From the NCBI RefSeq assembly GCF_009674725.1, contig NZ_WKKH01000022.1, positions 16,197-80,196 on the forward strand: a stretch of 64,000 bases of DNA. The letters run 5' to 3'. A program made the translations under genes and the position numbers. Positions 28,157 to 36,251 of this stretch are shown here, in pieces; within the stretch, counting starts at the first letter, position 1, and each line of letters opens with the position of its first letter. The DNA comes from Pedobacter petrophilus. GTDB taxonomy: Bacteria > Bacteroidota > Bacteroidia > Sphingobacteriales > Sphingobacteriaceae. The notes under the pieces are model-generated. The model was not told where the DNA came from. It was given only the letters and a program-made list of their open reading frames with translations, and ran no database searches.

Positions 28157-29419
28157 ATGAATATAAAATCTTATTTTATTCTGCTATTTGCTTTCACGCT
28201 TTCGCAGACTTTACAAGCACAAACACACAAAAAAAGTTTACCTGCACCACAGAAATTGAATACTGCCTTTGTTTCAAATGGCAAATGGCGTGGTGTTTTC
28301 GAAATTAAACCAGGCGTAGAAGTCCCATTTAATTTTGAAATAACCAAGGAAACCGACAAACCTCATTTAGTTTTTTTAAATGCTGAAGAACGTTTTGAGG
28401 GGGGAATAGTAAGGCAGACTGCAGATTCACTTTTAGTGCCTCTGGATCAGTTTGATAATGAGCTCGCTTTTAAAATTTCAGGAGATTCGCTAATTGGAAC
28501 GCTTAGAAAACAAGATCATTCCGGAACGCCTTTAGCGGTAAGTGCAACGAAAGGGAAAGATTACCGATTCAAAACTACAGGCAAAACAGCTACTGCAGAT
28601 TTTTCTGGCAAGTATGATGTTACTTTTAAATCTCCTGCCGGGAAAGACGAAAATGCAGTCGGACTTTTTAAACAAGAAGGCAACAAAATCTCCGGAACTT
28701 TTTTACGTATTACCGGCGACTCCCGTTATTTAGAGGGAATAGTTGAAGGCAACGATTTCTATTTATCAAGCTTTATTGGCTCCGGGCCATCTTATTACAA
28801 AGGAAGTTTTACGAAAGACGGAACAATTACCGGAGAAGTGGTAAGCGCAAGGGGAAATACGCCATTTAGCGGAAAACAAAATGAAAATGCTGCGTTGCCG
28901 GACGCCTACAAACTAACCTATTTAAAAGATGGTTACAAGACACTGGACTTCTCTTTCCCTGATGTAAATGGCAGGAAAATCTCACTAAGTGATGAAAAAT
29001 TTAAAAACAAGGTGGTAATATTAACCATCACAGGAACATGGTGCCCGAACTGCGTGGATGAAGCATCTTTTATTGCACCCTGGTACAAAGAAAATCGCAA
29101 ACGCGGTGTAGAAGTAATCGGGATCCATTACGAAAGACAACTTGATTCTGCTTATGTACGTAAAGCATTAAACAGATTCAGAGAAAAATTTGATATCCAG
29201 TACGACCAGGTGATTGCAGGTAAGCCAGATAAACAACTGGTGGCAGAATCATTGCCGGCCTTAAGTAATTTCCTTTCTTTTCCAACCACGATCATTATTA
29301 ATAAAAAAGGAGAGGTTGCGCAAATCCATACCGGTTACAGCGGACCAGCGACCGGAAAATACTATACTGATTTTGTGAAAGAGTTTAATACAGAAATTGA
29401 TGCGCTCTTGAAAGAATAG
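28157..29419 (+). CDS. TlpA-like thioredoxin-fold protein, exported
   Basis: I use the internal ATG at 28157 (420 residues). It gives a signal peptide MNIKSYFILLFAFTLSQTLQA and sits after the promoter element, whereas the ATG at 28088 lies upstream of that element. Residues 30-260 are a strand-rich N-terminal domain of unknown role. Residues 275-415 are a TlpA/AhpC-type thioredoxin domain with the redox motif TGTWCPNCVDEA (CxxC) and a cis-Pro in SFPTTIII. It probably acts as a periplasmic thiol-disulfide reductase. It is divergent from the riboswitch-controlled operon, but no shared regulation is visible. Confidence 0.9.
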   Translation: MNIKSYFILLFAFTLSQTLQAQTHKKSLPAPQKLNTAFVSNGKWRGVFEIKPGVEVPFNFEITKETDKPHLVFLNAEERFEGGIVRQTADSLLVPLDQFDNELAFKISGDSLIGTLRKQDHSGTPLAVSATKGKDYRFKTTGKTATADFSGKYDVTFKSPAGKDENAVGLFKQEGNKISGTFLRITGDSRYLEGIVEGNDFYLSSFIGSGPSYYKGSFTKDGTITGEVVSARGNTPFSGKQNENAALPDAYKLTYLKDGYKTLDFSFPDVNGRKISLSDEKFKNKVVILTITGTWCPNCVDEASFIAPWYKENRKRGVEVIGIHYERQLDSAYVRKALNRFREKFDIQYDQVIAGKPDKQLVAESLPALSNFLSFPTTIIINKKGEVAQIHTGYSGPATGKYYTDFVKEFNTEIDALLKE

Positions 29420-29484
29420 GTTGCTATAGAACGGCTTTCCTGACGCAGCTAAGAAGTTTTGGATATCATTACAATGAATGGTGA

Positions 29485-29603
29485 TGCTGAGTTTATTTCA
29501 GCACTTGTCTTGTGAACAATTCCAAACCACAATAGAAATAGATCCTGAATCAAGTTCAGGAGGACGCCCGACGAGGAGCTGTAATGCTGAATTTACTTCA
29601 GCA
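29485..29603. repeat. Cluster of short inverted repeats (TGCTGAA...TTCAGCA type)
   Basis: The 315-base spacer 29420-29734 contains three small dyads: TGCTGA/TCAGCA (29485-29503), CCTGAA/TTCAGG (29544-29560) and TGCTGAA/TTCAGCA (29585-29603). The middle one returns in opposite orientation at 33445-33466, on the other side of the two glycosidase genes. Confidence 0.75.
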
Positions 29604-29662
29604 ACTATCTTATCACCAAATGCGGTTTAGCCTCTATCAAATTACTAAAAAAATAAAACCAT

Positions 29663-29693
29663 AATAATAATCGTTAAAGTAACGATTATTATT
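29663..29693. promoter_or_regulatory. Perfect 14-bp dyad upstream of the arabinan gene pair
   Basis: AATAATAATCGTTA and TAACGATTATTATT flank a central AAG. The dyad is 41 bases before the GH43 start codon and is followed at once by TATTTTGG, close to a -7 promoter element. The position suggests an operator for a dimeric repressor or activator. As an AT-rich hairpin it could also affect transcription directly. Confidence 0.6.
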
Positions 29694-29734
29694 TATTTTG
29701 GTCATCGCATTCCTAACCAAATAATTGCAGACCG

Positions 29735-30796
29735 ATGAAGTGCCTTTTTAAACTCCCATTATTACTCCTTTTTATTTTTCCGTCCTCGGCTGCGCTTGCC
29801 CAAATCAGAACAAAAATTCCGAAAGAAAAGGACATGGCCGCCTACCTGATGGTTTACTTCAAAGATGATACCCACGGGCTTTACATGGCTTTAAGTAAAG
29901 ATGGCTACCGTTTTACAGATATCAACAACGCCAAACCCATAATTGCCGGAGATACCATTGCCGAACAAAAAGGAATTAGAGATCCATACATTTACCGTGC
30001 ACCCGATGGTACGTTTTACCTGGCCTTAACCGATTTGCACATCTATGCACAAAAAATGGGTTATCGCTTAACAGAATGGGAACGTGATGGCAAGCAATAT
30101 GGCTGGGGTAATAATCGCGGACTGGTTTTGATGAAATCGAAAGATCTGATTAACTGGTCGCACCAGGTATTGCGGGTAGATCAGGCTTTTCCTGAACTTT
30201 CTGATATTGGTTGTGCCTGGGCACCTGAACTTATTTATGATGAAAAAGCACAGAAAACCATGATCTATTTCACTATGCGTTTTGGCACCGGAAAGGATAA
30301 AGTGTACTATGCTTATATGGATAAAGACTTCACCAAGCTGGAAACTGCGCCAAAATTATTATTTACTTACCCTAAAGATGTTGCCTACATTGATGCAGAC
30401 ATCACCAGGGTTGGAAATCAATATCATATGTTTTATGTACCTCATGACGGAACGGCCGGTGTGAAACAAGCAATATCAAATACCATCAATTCGGGATACA
30501 AATATGATGACAAATGGTATGATCCGGAAGAAAAAGGCTGCGAGGCGCCAACTGTTTACAAACTTATTGGTCAGAAAAAGTGGCACCTCATTTACGACAT
30601 TTATCGCATCAATCCACATAACTTCGGGTTCAGTGAAACCACAGATTTTGTAAACTTTAAAAACCTGGGGCATTTTAATGAAGGTGTAATGAAATCGACC
30701 AATTTTGTTTCTCCAAAACATTGCGCCGTAATTCATCTTACCCAAAAAGAGGCACAGAGGTTAGCTAATCAATGGAAGCTGGATATGAAATTTTAA
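29735..30796 (+). CDS. Glycoside hydrolase family 43 protein, exported
   Basis: A 353-residue five-bladed propeller enzyme with a signal peptide (about 1-22, ending ALAQ). Catalytic-type acids are Asp83 in IRDPYIYR, a central Asp in the YIDADITR region, and Glu270 in CEAPTVYK. WAPELIYD is the usual structural block. GH43 enzymes act on arabinans, arabinoxylans or related glycans. The neighbouring GH51 gene starts 38 bases after this stop codon and supports an arabinose-releasing role. The subfamily is not determined. Confidence 0.9.
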   Translation: MKCLFKLPLLLLFIFPSSAALAQIRTKIPKEKDMAAYLMVYFKDDTHGLYMALSKDGYRFTDINNAKPIIAGDTIAEQKGIRDPYIYRAPDGTFYLALTDLHIYAQKMGYRLTEWERDGKQYGWGNNRGLVLMKSKDLINWSHQVLRVDQAFPELSDIGCAWAPELIYDEKAQKTMIYFTMRFGTGKDKVYYAYMDKDFTKLETAPKLLFTYPKDVAYIDADITRVGNQYHMFYVPHDGTAGVKQAISNTINSGYKYDDKWYDPEEKGCEAPTVYKLIGQKKWHLIYDIYRINPHNFGFSETTDFVNFKNLGHFNEGVMKSTNFVSPKHCAVIHLTQKEAQRLANQWKLDMKF

Positions 30797-30834
30797 CCAA
30801 AAACTATCTCATCCCAAATCAATTACAAACAACC

Positions 30835-33414
30835 ATGCGATACAAGCTTATATCATCCATCCTGCTATTATCAGTCTTTTTATCTTCCAGTTTATGGGCA
30901 AAAGATAATAAGTTAACTGATGAGCCAGATTCTGTTTATCTATTTTCTTATAATGGAAATGGCTTACGTTTCGCCTGGAGCCGCGATCAAACCAACTGGA
31001 CAACAATTGGCAAAGGTTACCTGTTTCTAAAAAGCGATTATGGCAGATGGGGAAGTGAAAAAAAGATGGTTTCACCTTATTTAATCAAAGGAAGAAATGG
31101 TGAATGGGTTTGCACCTGGAGTTTAAATGATAAAACCAATCAATTTGCGGTAGCTACCTCTAAAAATTTAATCAATTGGAGCCCTCAGCATTATCCCTAC
31201 GTTGCCTTAGGCAAAAACGTGCTTAAACCTGTTGTTAATTATAATCCTGTGGAGGATCTGTATACCATTAGTTATGCAGATGTTGAAGGCAAGCATTTTC
31301 AGACTAAAACCAAAGATTTTATCAGCTATAGCCAAGCCGTAAAAATTCCACTTTCTGCATTTACAAATCGCAGTCAAACGGCAGAAATTTCAGGTCAGCA
31401 TACTGGTCAAACACATCGTGTTGCCTGGTCTGTCATCAAGGAACTTCAAAAAGTATTTGATTTGCAGCAATATAAAGCCCTACAAAATACTGAAACCACG
31501 AAAGACGATGTGCAAAGATTTGCAGGCTTAAAACCAGTTGAGGCAAAAATCACCCTTCAGCCAAAAAATGCAAAAGCCATCAGCAATATGCTCACCGGTA
31601 TATTTTTCGAAGACATTAATTATGCAGCAGATGGTGGCCTTTATGCCGAATTGATCCAAAATCGTGGTTTTGAGTATAAACCAAGTGATAAATCATTCAG
31701 CGACAAAGATTGGAACAGCACTTTTGCATGGTCGCTAAAAGGTGATCAAACGGTTTTAAAAATAGATTCTGTTTCTCCGGTTCATACTAACAATTTGCAT
31801 TATGCGGTTCTGGATGTAAAAGTTCCTGGTGCTGCGCTTACCAATAATGGTTTCGATGGAATAGCAGTTAAAAAGGGAGAAAATTACAATTTTTCAATTT
31901 TCAGCAAACAATTACAGGGCAATAATGGCAGTTTCGAAGTCAGATTAGTAAGCGAAAAACAAGGTATTTTAGGCAAACTAAAAATAAAAAGCACCTCTTC
32001 ATGGAAACAGGTTAATGGTATTTTCAATTCAGCTGCAAATGCGACAGATGCTAGAATAGAAATCGTTCCGCTGGCTACCGGAAAATTTGCTTTTGATATG
32101 GTTTCCTTATTCCCTCAAAAAACATTTAAAGGCCGCAAAAATGGACTTAGAGCAGATCTTGCCACACTAATTGCCGATATCCATCCGAAATTTGTACGTT
32201 TTCCTGGTGGATGTTTAGCCCATGGCGATGGTATTCAAAATATTTACAACTGGAAAAATTCTATCGGTGCTTTAGAGGCACGGAAGCCAGACCGCAACCT
32301 TTGGGGCTATCACCAAACCATGGGCTTAGGCTATTTTGAATACTTTCAGTTTTGCGAAGATATTGGTGCAGCCCCCGTTCCGGTAATTGCGGCAGCAGTG
32401 CCTTGTCAAAATTCTGGTACAGGCGGTGGTGGCCAGCAAGGCGGAATTCCGATGGCAGAAATGGATCAATACATTCAGGATATTGTAGATTTAGTGGAAT
32501 ATGCCAATGGCGATGTAAATACCACCTGGGGCAAAAAAAGAGCGGAAGCGGGCCATCCGAAACCTTTTAATTTAAAATACATTGGCATTGGCAATGAAGA
32601 CCAGATTACCGAGGTTTTTAAAGAGCGCTTTACCTTGATTTACAAAGCTTTGCAAAAAAAGCATCCGGAAATTACCATTATCGGTACCGCAGGACCGTTT
32701 TTTGAAGGCACAGATTATGAAGAAGGCTGGAAAATTGCAACGGATTTAAAAGTGCCGATAATTGATGAACATTATTATCAATCGCCGGGATGGTTCATTA
32801 ATAATCAAGATTTTTACGACCAATACGACAGGTCAAAATCTAAAGTTTATTTAGGAGAATATGCCGCAAGCCTTCCGGGAGGAAATAAAACCAATCTGGA
32901 AACAGCTTTAGCAGAAGCTTTATATTTAACCTCACTGGAAAGAAATGGCGATGTGGTCTGTATGGCTTCTTATGCACCGCTGATTGCAAAAGATGGACAT
33001 ACACAGTGGAATCCTGATTTAATTTATTTCAACAACAGCGAAGTAAAGCCAACTACGGGCTATTTTATCCAGCAGCTTTATGGCAACAATGCCGGAGATC
33101 AATACCTTCCGTCAGAATTAAAATTATCAAACAACCAGGATCAGGTAGCCAAAAGAATTGCCATTTCGACTGTTAAAAACACCAAAACGAACGAATTATT
33201 CATTAAGCTGGTTAATCTTTTACCCGTTTCTGTGAATACCTCAATTGACCTCAGCGAAGTTGCAACTATTGAAAAAACAGCATTAAAAACAGAAATTTCC
33301 GGAAATCCCTCTGAAAGATTGATCATGCCTGCTACTTCAAAGGTAAATATTGAAGATCCCTTAAAACTTCCGGCGTATTCTTTTACCGTACTGAAGATTA
33401 AACTGAGTAAATAG
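30835..33414 (+). CDS. GH51 alpha-L-arabinofuranosidase with an N-terminal GH43-like extension
   Basis: I start at the ATG at 30835 (859 residues), which gives the signal peptide MRYKLISSILLLSVFLSS; the ATG at 30772 lies inside the GH43 gene. Residues 35-235 (DSVYLFSYNGNGLRFAWS, TSKNLINWSPQ) look like part of a GH43 propeller. Then follow a link and the GH51 region from LTGIFFEDINYAADGG near 260. The acid/base is Glu588 in GIGNEDQI and the nucleophile Glu675 in YLGEYAA. A carbohydrate-binding beta-sandwich lies at about 300-440. The enzyme removes terminal arabinofuranose from arabinan or arabinoxylan pieces, probably in the periplasm. Confidence 0.93.
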   Translation: MRYKLISSILLLSVFLSSSLWAKDNKLTDEPDSVYLFSYNGNGLRFAWSRDQTNWTTIGKGYLFLKSDYGRWGSEKKMVSPYLIKGRNGEWVCTWSLNDKTNQFAVATSKNLINWSPQHYPYVALGKNVLKPVVNYNPVEDLYTISYADVEGKHFQTKTKDFISYSQAVKIPLSAFTNRSQTAEISGQHTGQTHRVAWSVIKELQKVFDLQQYKALQNTETTKDDVQRFAGLKPVEAKITLQPKNAKAISNMLTGIFFEDINYAADGGLYAELIQNRGFEYKPSDKSFSDKDWNSTFAWSLKGDQTVLKIDSVSPVHTNNLHYAVLDVKVPGAALTNNGFDGIAVKKGENYNFSIFSKQLQGNNGSFEVRLVSEKQGILGKLKIKSTSSWKQVNGIFNSAANATDARIEIVPLATGKFAFDMVSLFPQKTFKGRKNGLRADLATLIADIHPKFVRFPGGCLAHGDGIQNIYNWKNSIGALEARKPDRNLWGYHQTMGLGYFEYFQFCEDIGAAPVPVIAAAVPCQNSGTGGGGQQGGIPMAEMDQYIQDIVDLVEYANGDVNTTWGKKRAEAGHPKPFNLKYIGIGNEDQITEVFKERFTLIYKALQKKHPEITIIGTAGPFFEGTDYEEGWKIATDLKVPIIDEHYYQSPGWFINNQDFYDQYDRSKSKVYLGEYAASLPGGNKTNLETALAEALYLTSLERNGDVVCMASYAPLIAKDGHTQWNPDLIYFNNSEVKPTTGYFIQQLYGNNAGDQYLPSELKLSNNQDQVAKRIAISTVKNTKTNELFIKLVNLLPVSVNTSIDLSEVATIEKTALKTEISGNPSERLIMPATSKVNIEDPLKLPAYSFTVLKIKLSK

Positions 33415-33444
33415 AATGTAGCGACTTAATTCAGTTAGAATCGC

Positions 33445-33466
33445 CCTCCTGAACTTGATTCGGGAG
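33445..33466. repeat. CTCCTGAA...TTCGGGAG dyad, inverted partner of 29544
   Basis: The sequence CCTCCTGAACTTGATTCGGG is the reverse complement, with one mismatch, of the element around 29543-29563. The two copies thus bracket the GH43-GH51 pair in opposite orientations. Confidence 0.65.
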
Positions 33467-33546
33467 CTTATCAAAATAGTGGCAGAAATAAATTCAGCAT
33501 AACGATTCCCTTAGTGAAGCTCCAAGGAAAAAACCGTCTTTGCGAA

Positions 33547-33606
33547 GCAGATTCTTCATCTGCTGAAGCAATCTCTATCGAAGAATCTACAAAAGTAGAT
33601 TGCTTC
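33547..33606. repeat. Intergenic hairpins of the AGATTGCTTCG type
   Basis: Two dyads, GCAGAT/ATCTGC (33547-33563) and GAAGCAATCT/AGATTGCTTC (33565-33606), are followed by CGTCGTACCTCATCGCAATG. This resembles an intergenic repeat seen widely in bacterial spacers. A GACT-rich degenerate tandem tract follows at 33660-33708. Confidence 0.65.
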
Positions 33607-33709
33607 GTCGTACCTCATCGCAATGATCATGTTGATGATAGTCTTATAATCCTTTTTTGATGACTAAAGGCTTAGACTTAAGACTCCAGACTAAGGACTC
33701 CCAACTCAA

Positions 33710-36163
33710 CTACCCTCCCGCCCTGTTCTTCATCTCTTCATTGGCTGTATTTCTGGACCTGGCTGATTTTAAATTCTGGTTCCCAAAGTTGTAACTGATA
33801 TTAAACGAGACTCTTCTATTGATATAATTATTCTGAACCCGCAAATTTACGTTTTGATAATCCAAAGTACCTTTCCAGTAATTGGTTGCAAAAATGTCGT
33901 CGATGTTCAATTTAAGCTTCAAAGATTTATTTAAAAAGCTTTTCTGTACGCCGGCATTTAGGGCGTATTGGTAGATTATGGTTTTCTCCAATCCCCTCAC
34001 CTTCGGAGAATTTAACCAAAAGTTAGTTTCGATAGACCAGTTATCCGCCAGCGTGACCGAGCTTGAGATATTAAAGTTATATGATAACTTACTTAATACG
34101 AAAGGCGCTCCTTCCAGGTTGTTATCATCAAACTTATTATAAAACAGGTTGAAATTGTTTTGAAAACTCCACCATTTCGTTACTGTCAAGGGGAAATATA
34201 AGCCGGCAGAATAGTATTGGCCACTTCCAATATTTCCCTGGCCAACCGTAACAATCCGGGTGCTGTCATTTTGTGCCGTTTTACTATCCAGTATTAAATC
34301 TTTAACTTTCGAATACGCTAACGAGATGGAAAAGCCGCTCTTATAGCTATAGCTGACTTCAAAATTGTTGGTAAACTGAGGCTTTAAATAAGGATTCCCT
34401 TGTTGGATGGTATAAGGATCCATATAGAAATTAAATGGATTCAACTGTTGGTAATTAGGTCTGTCGATACGTCTTCCATAGGTATAACGCAGGTTACTAC
34501 TTTCTGAAATTTTTTGATTAACAAAAACTGTTGGAAACAAGGATAGGTATTTTTGATCCGCTTCCGTATTATTGGTGATCAAAGCCCCTGTAGCATGAGT
34601 ATGTTCGGCCCGCAGCCCGGCTTGAATTTGCCATTTACCCAAATCTTTAGAAAGGTTTGCATAAGCAGCATTTACATGCTCTTTGTAAATAAAATGGTTG
34701 CTCTGGCCTGCAACGTTTTGCCATTCATTATTCAGTAATGCTGAAGATAGAAAATCGTTATCTGTTTCAACATAGCTCGTTTTTAAACCCGTCTCTAGCT
34801 TAGTGGTTTTAGATATTGGCCATGTAAAATCAACTTTAGAGGCTAAAATATTGATATCCGTTTTACTATCATTTCTAATAAGGGTTTGATTATAGACCAC
34901 TGCGTTTTCGTTATAAAAATCAGTGTCAAAATTCTCTAAGCCCGTGTAATTAAATCCCGAATAATCAATATCGAAGTTTAAGCTGGCACCTTCTTTTTTA
35001 AAGTCGTGTTTAACGTTAAAGTTTGCACTATAATTTTTATTAGGCGTATTGGCATCTGAATATAATTGAAGGGAATTATTGCTTGCTACGCCTGCCCTGA
35101 CTTCATTAATAAAAGTTTGCGAAAAATTATCGAGTTTTCTGGTACTTGTACTACCGTCCACCATTATCCCAATCGTTGTTTTTTCGCTCAGGTAATAGTC
35201 GGCGCCAAGCTTAGCGGCTAACCTGGAGCCGGTATATATTTTCTGGAAATTTTGATTAAAAGCGCTTTGCAATCCATCAGAATTGGTAGTTCTTTCTAAA
35301 AACAGGTTTGAAAAATTATTATTTTTAGATGCATTGGCGTTACTATACAGGTTCCACTTTTTATTGCGGTTATTAATATTGAAGTTGAAATCAGAACCAT
35401 AAATATTTTTCGGTAAATTTGCGATGATCGCGTTCCTGTAAGTGGAAGAAACACTTCCATTTGTGCCAAATGCCTTATTTTTCTTCAATTTGATATTAAT
35501 TATTCCCGCAGTTCCTGCCGCATCGTATTTTGATGAAGGGTTAGAAATAATTTCGATGGTAGCAATCTGACTACTAGTTAAATTCCCTAAGTAAACGGCC
35601 AAATCTGAGTTCGAAAGAAAGTTATTTTTTCCATCTATCATCACCATCACCCCAGATTTATTGTTCAATAAAATCCGTTCATTCTGTTTGTCGACTTGTA
35701 CACCAGGTGCCTTTTCTAATAACTCAAGCGCCGTGCTCCCTGTAGATACAATGCTATTTTCCACATTCAACACCGTTTTATCGATCTGATGTTCAACATA
35801 AGGCTTTTTACCTGCTACACTTACCTCATTGAGTTGCCTGGTAACGCTTTCCAGTTTTAGGATTGGAACTTGCAAATCACCATTCAAAACAAACATTGCT
35901 GTCTTTTTCGTTTTAAAGCCAACCGCTGAAATCGAAAGTACGTAGGAACCATCTTTTACCTGGTCAATCTTAAATCCGCCATCAATATCGGCAGATACCA
36001 TTTTCACTTTGGCAGTATCTGATGCATTTAACAATTGAGCAACTGCAAAAGGTACGGCAACCGCTTTTTCATCTATAATTTTTCCGGTTATGGTGTGCAG
36101 TTTTTGGGCAAAGGAAGTCCCCCATACCATCAGGCATGTCATTAACGTAAATAATATTTTCAT
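33710..36163 (-). CDS. TonB-dependent-receptor-like outer-membrane beta-barrel protein
   Basis: A 817-residue outer-membrane protein with a signal peptide (about 1-19, ending SFAQ), a carboxypeptidase-regulatory-like domain (about 20-105, TGKIIDEKAVAVPFAV), a plug-like region (125-230, VSTGSTALELLEKAPGVQVD and SSKYDAAGTAGIINI) and a barrel of the outer_membrane beta-barrel type used by many Bacteroidota (RRIDRPNYQQLNPF, DPYTIQQGNPYLKPQ). The C-terminal tail is basic and polar (ARSRNTANEEMKNR). No SusD or DUF4249 partner is adjacent. The substrate is unknown. Confidence 0.9.
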   Translation of the reverse strand: MKILFTLMTCLMVWGTSFAQKLHTITGKIIDEKAVAVPFAVAQLLNASDTAKVKMVSADIDGGFKIDQVKDGSYVLSISAVGFKTKKTAMFVLNGDLQVPILKLESVTRQLNEVSVAGKKPYVEHQIDKTVLNVENSIVSTGSTALELLEKAPGVQVDKQNERILLNNKSGVMVMIDGKNNFLSNSDLAVYLGNLTSSQIATIEIISNPSSKYDAAGTAGIINIKLKKNKAFGTNGSVSSTYRNAIIANLPKNIYGSDFNFNINNRNKKWNLYSNANASKNNNFSNLFLERTTNSDGLQSAFNQNFQKIYTGSRLAAKLGADYYLSEKTTIGIMVDGSTSTRKLDNFSQTFINEVRAGVASNNSLQLYSDANTPNKNYSANFNVKHDFKKEGASLNFDIDYSGFNYTGLENFDTDFYNENAVVYNQTLIRNDSKTDINILASKVDFTWPISKTTKLETGLKTSYVETDNDFLSSALLNNEWQNVAGQSNHFIYKEHVNAAYANLSKDLGKWQIQAGLRAEHTHATGALITNNTEADQKYLSLFPTVFVNQKISESSNLRYTYGRRIDRPNYQQLNPFNFYMDPYTIQQGNPYLKPQFTNNFEVSYSYKSGFSISLAYSKVKDLILDSKTAQNDSTRIVTVGQGNIGSGQYYSAGLYFPLTVTKWWSFQNNFNLFYNKFDDNNLEGAPFVLSKLSYNFNISSSVTLADNWSIETNFWLNSPKVRGLEKTIIYQYALNAGVQKSFLNKSLKLKLNIDDIFATNYWKGTLDYQNVNLRVQNNYINRRVSFNISYNFGNQNLKSARSRNTANEEMKNRAGG

Positions 36164-36195
36164 GATTTCTTTTTTTAAGGCATATGTTTAATGAA

Positions 36196-36241
36196 AGCTT
36201 TGACAACTCTTAAATGAGCATTTGTTAAAGTTGTCAAAGCT
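36196..36241. repeat. TTGTCAAAGCT hairpin, possible member D of the GTTGTCA family
   Basis: AGCTTTGACAACT and AGTTGTCAAAGCT are perfectly complementary over 13 bp around a 20-nt loop. It shares the TTGTCAA core with copies A-C, but the flanking arm is rearranged. It stands just after the PspC stop codon on the minus strand and could act as its terminator. Confidence 0.6.
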
Positions 36242-36251
36242 GAATCAGGAT

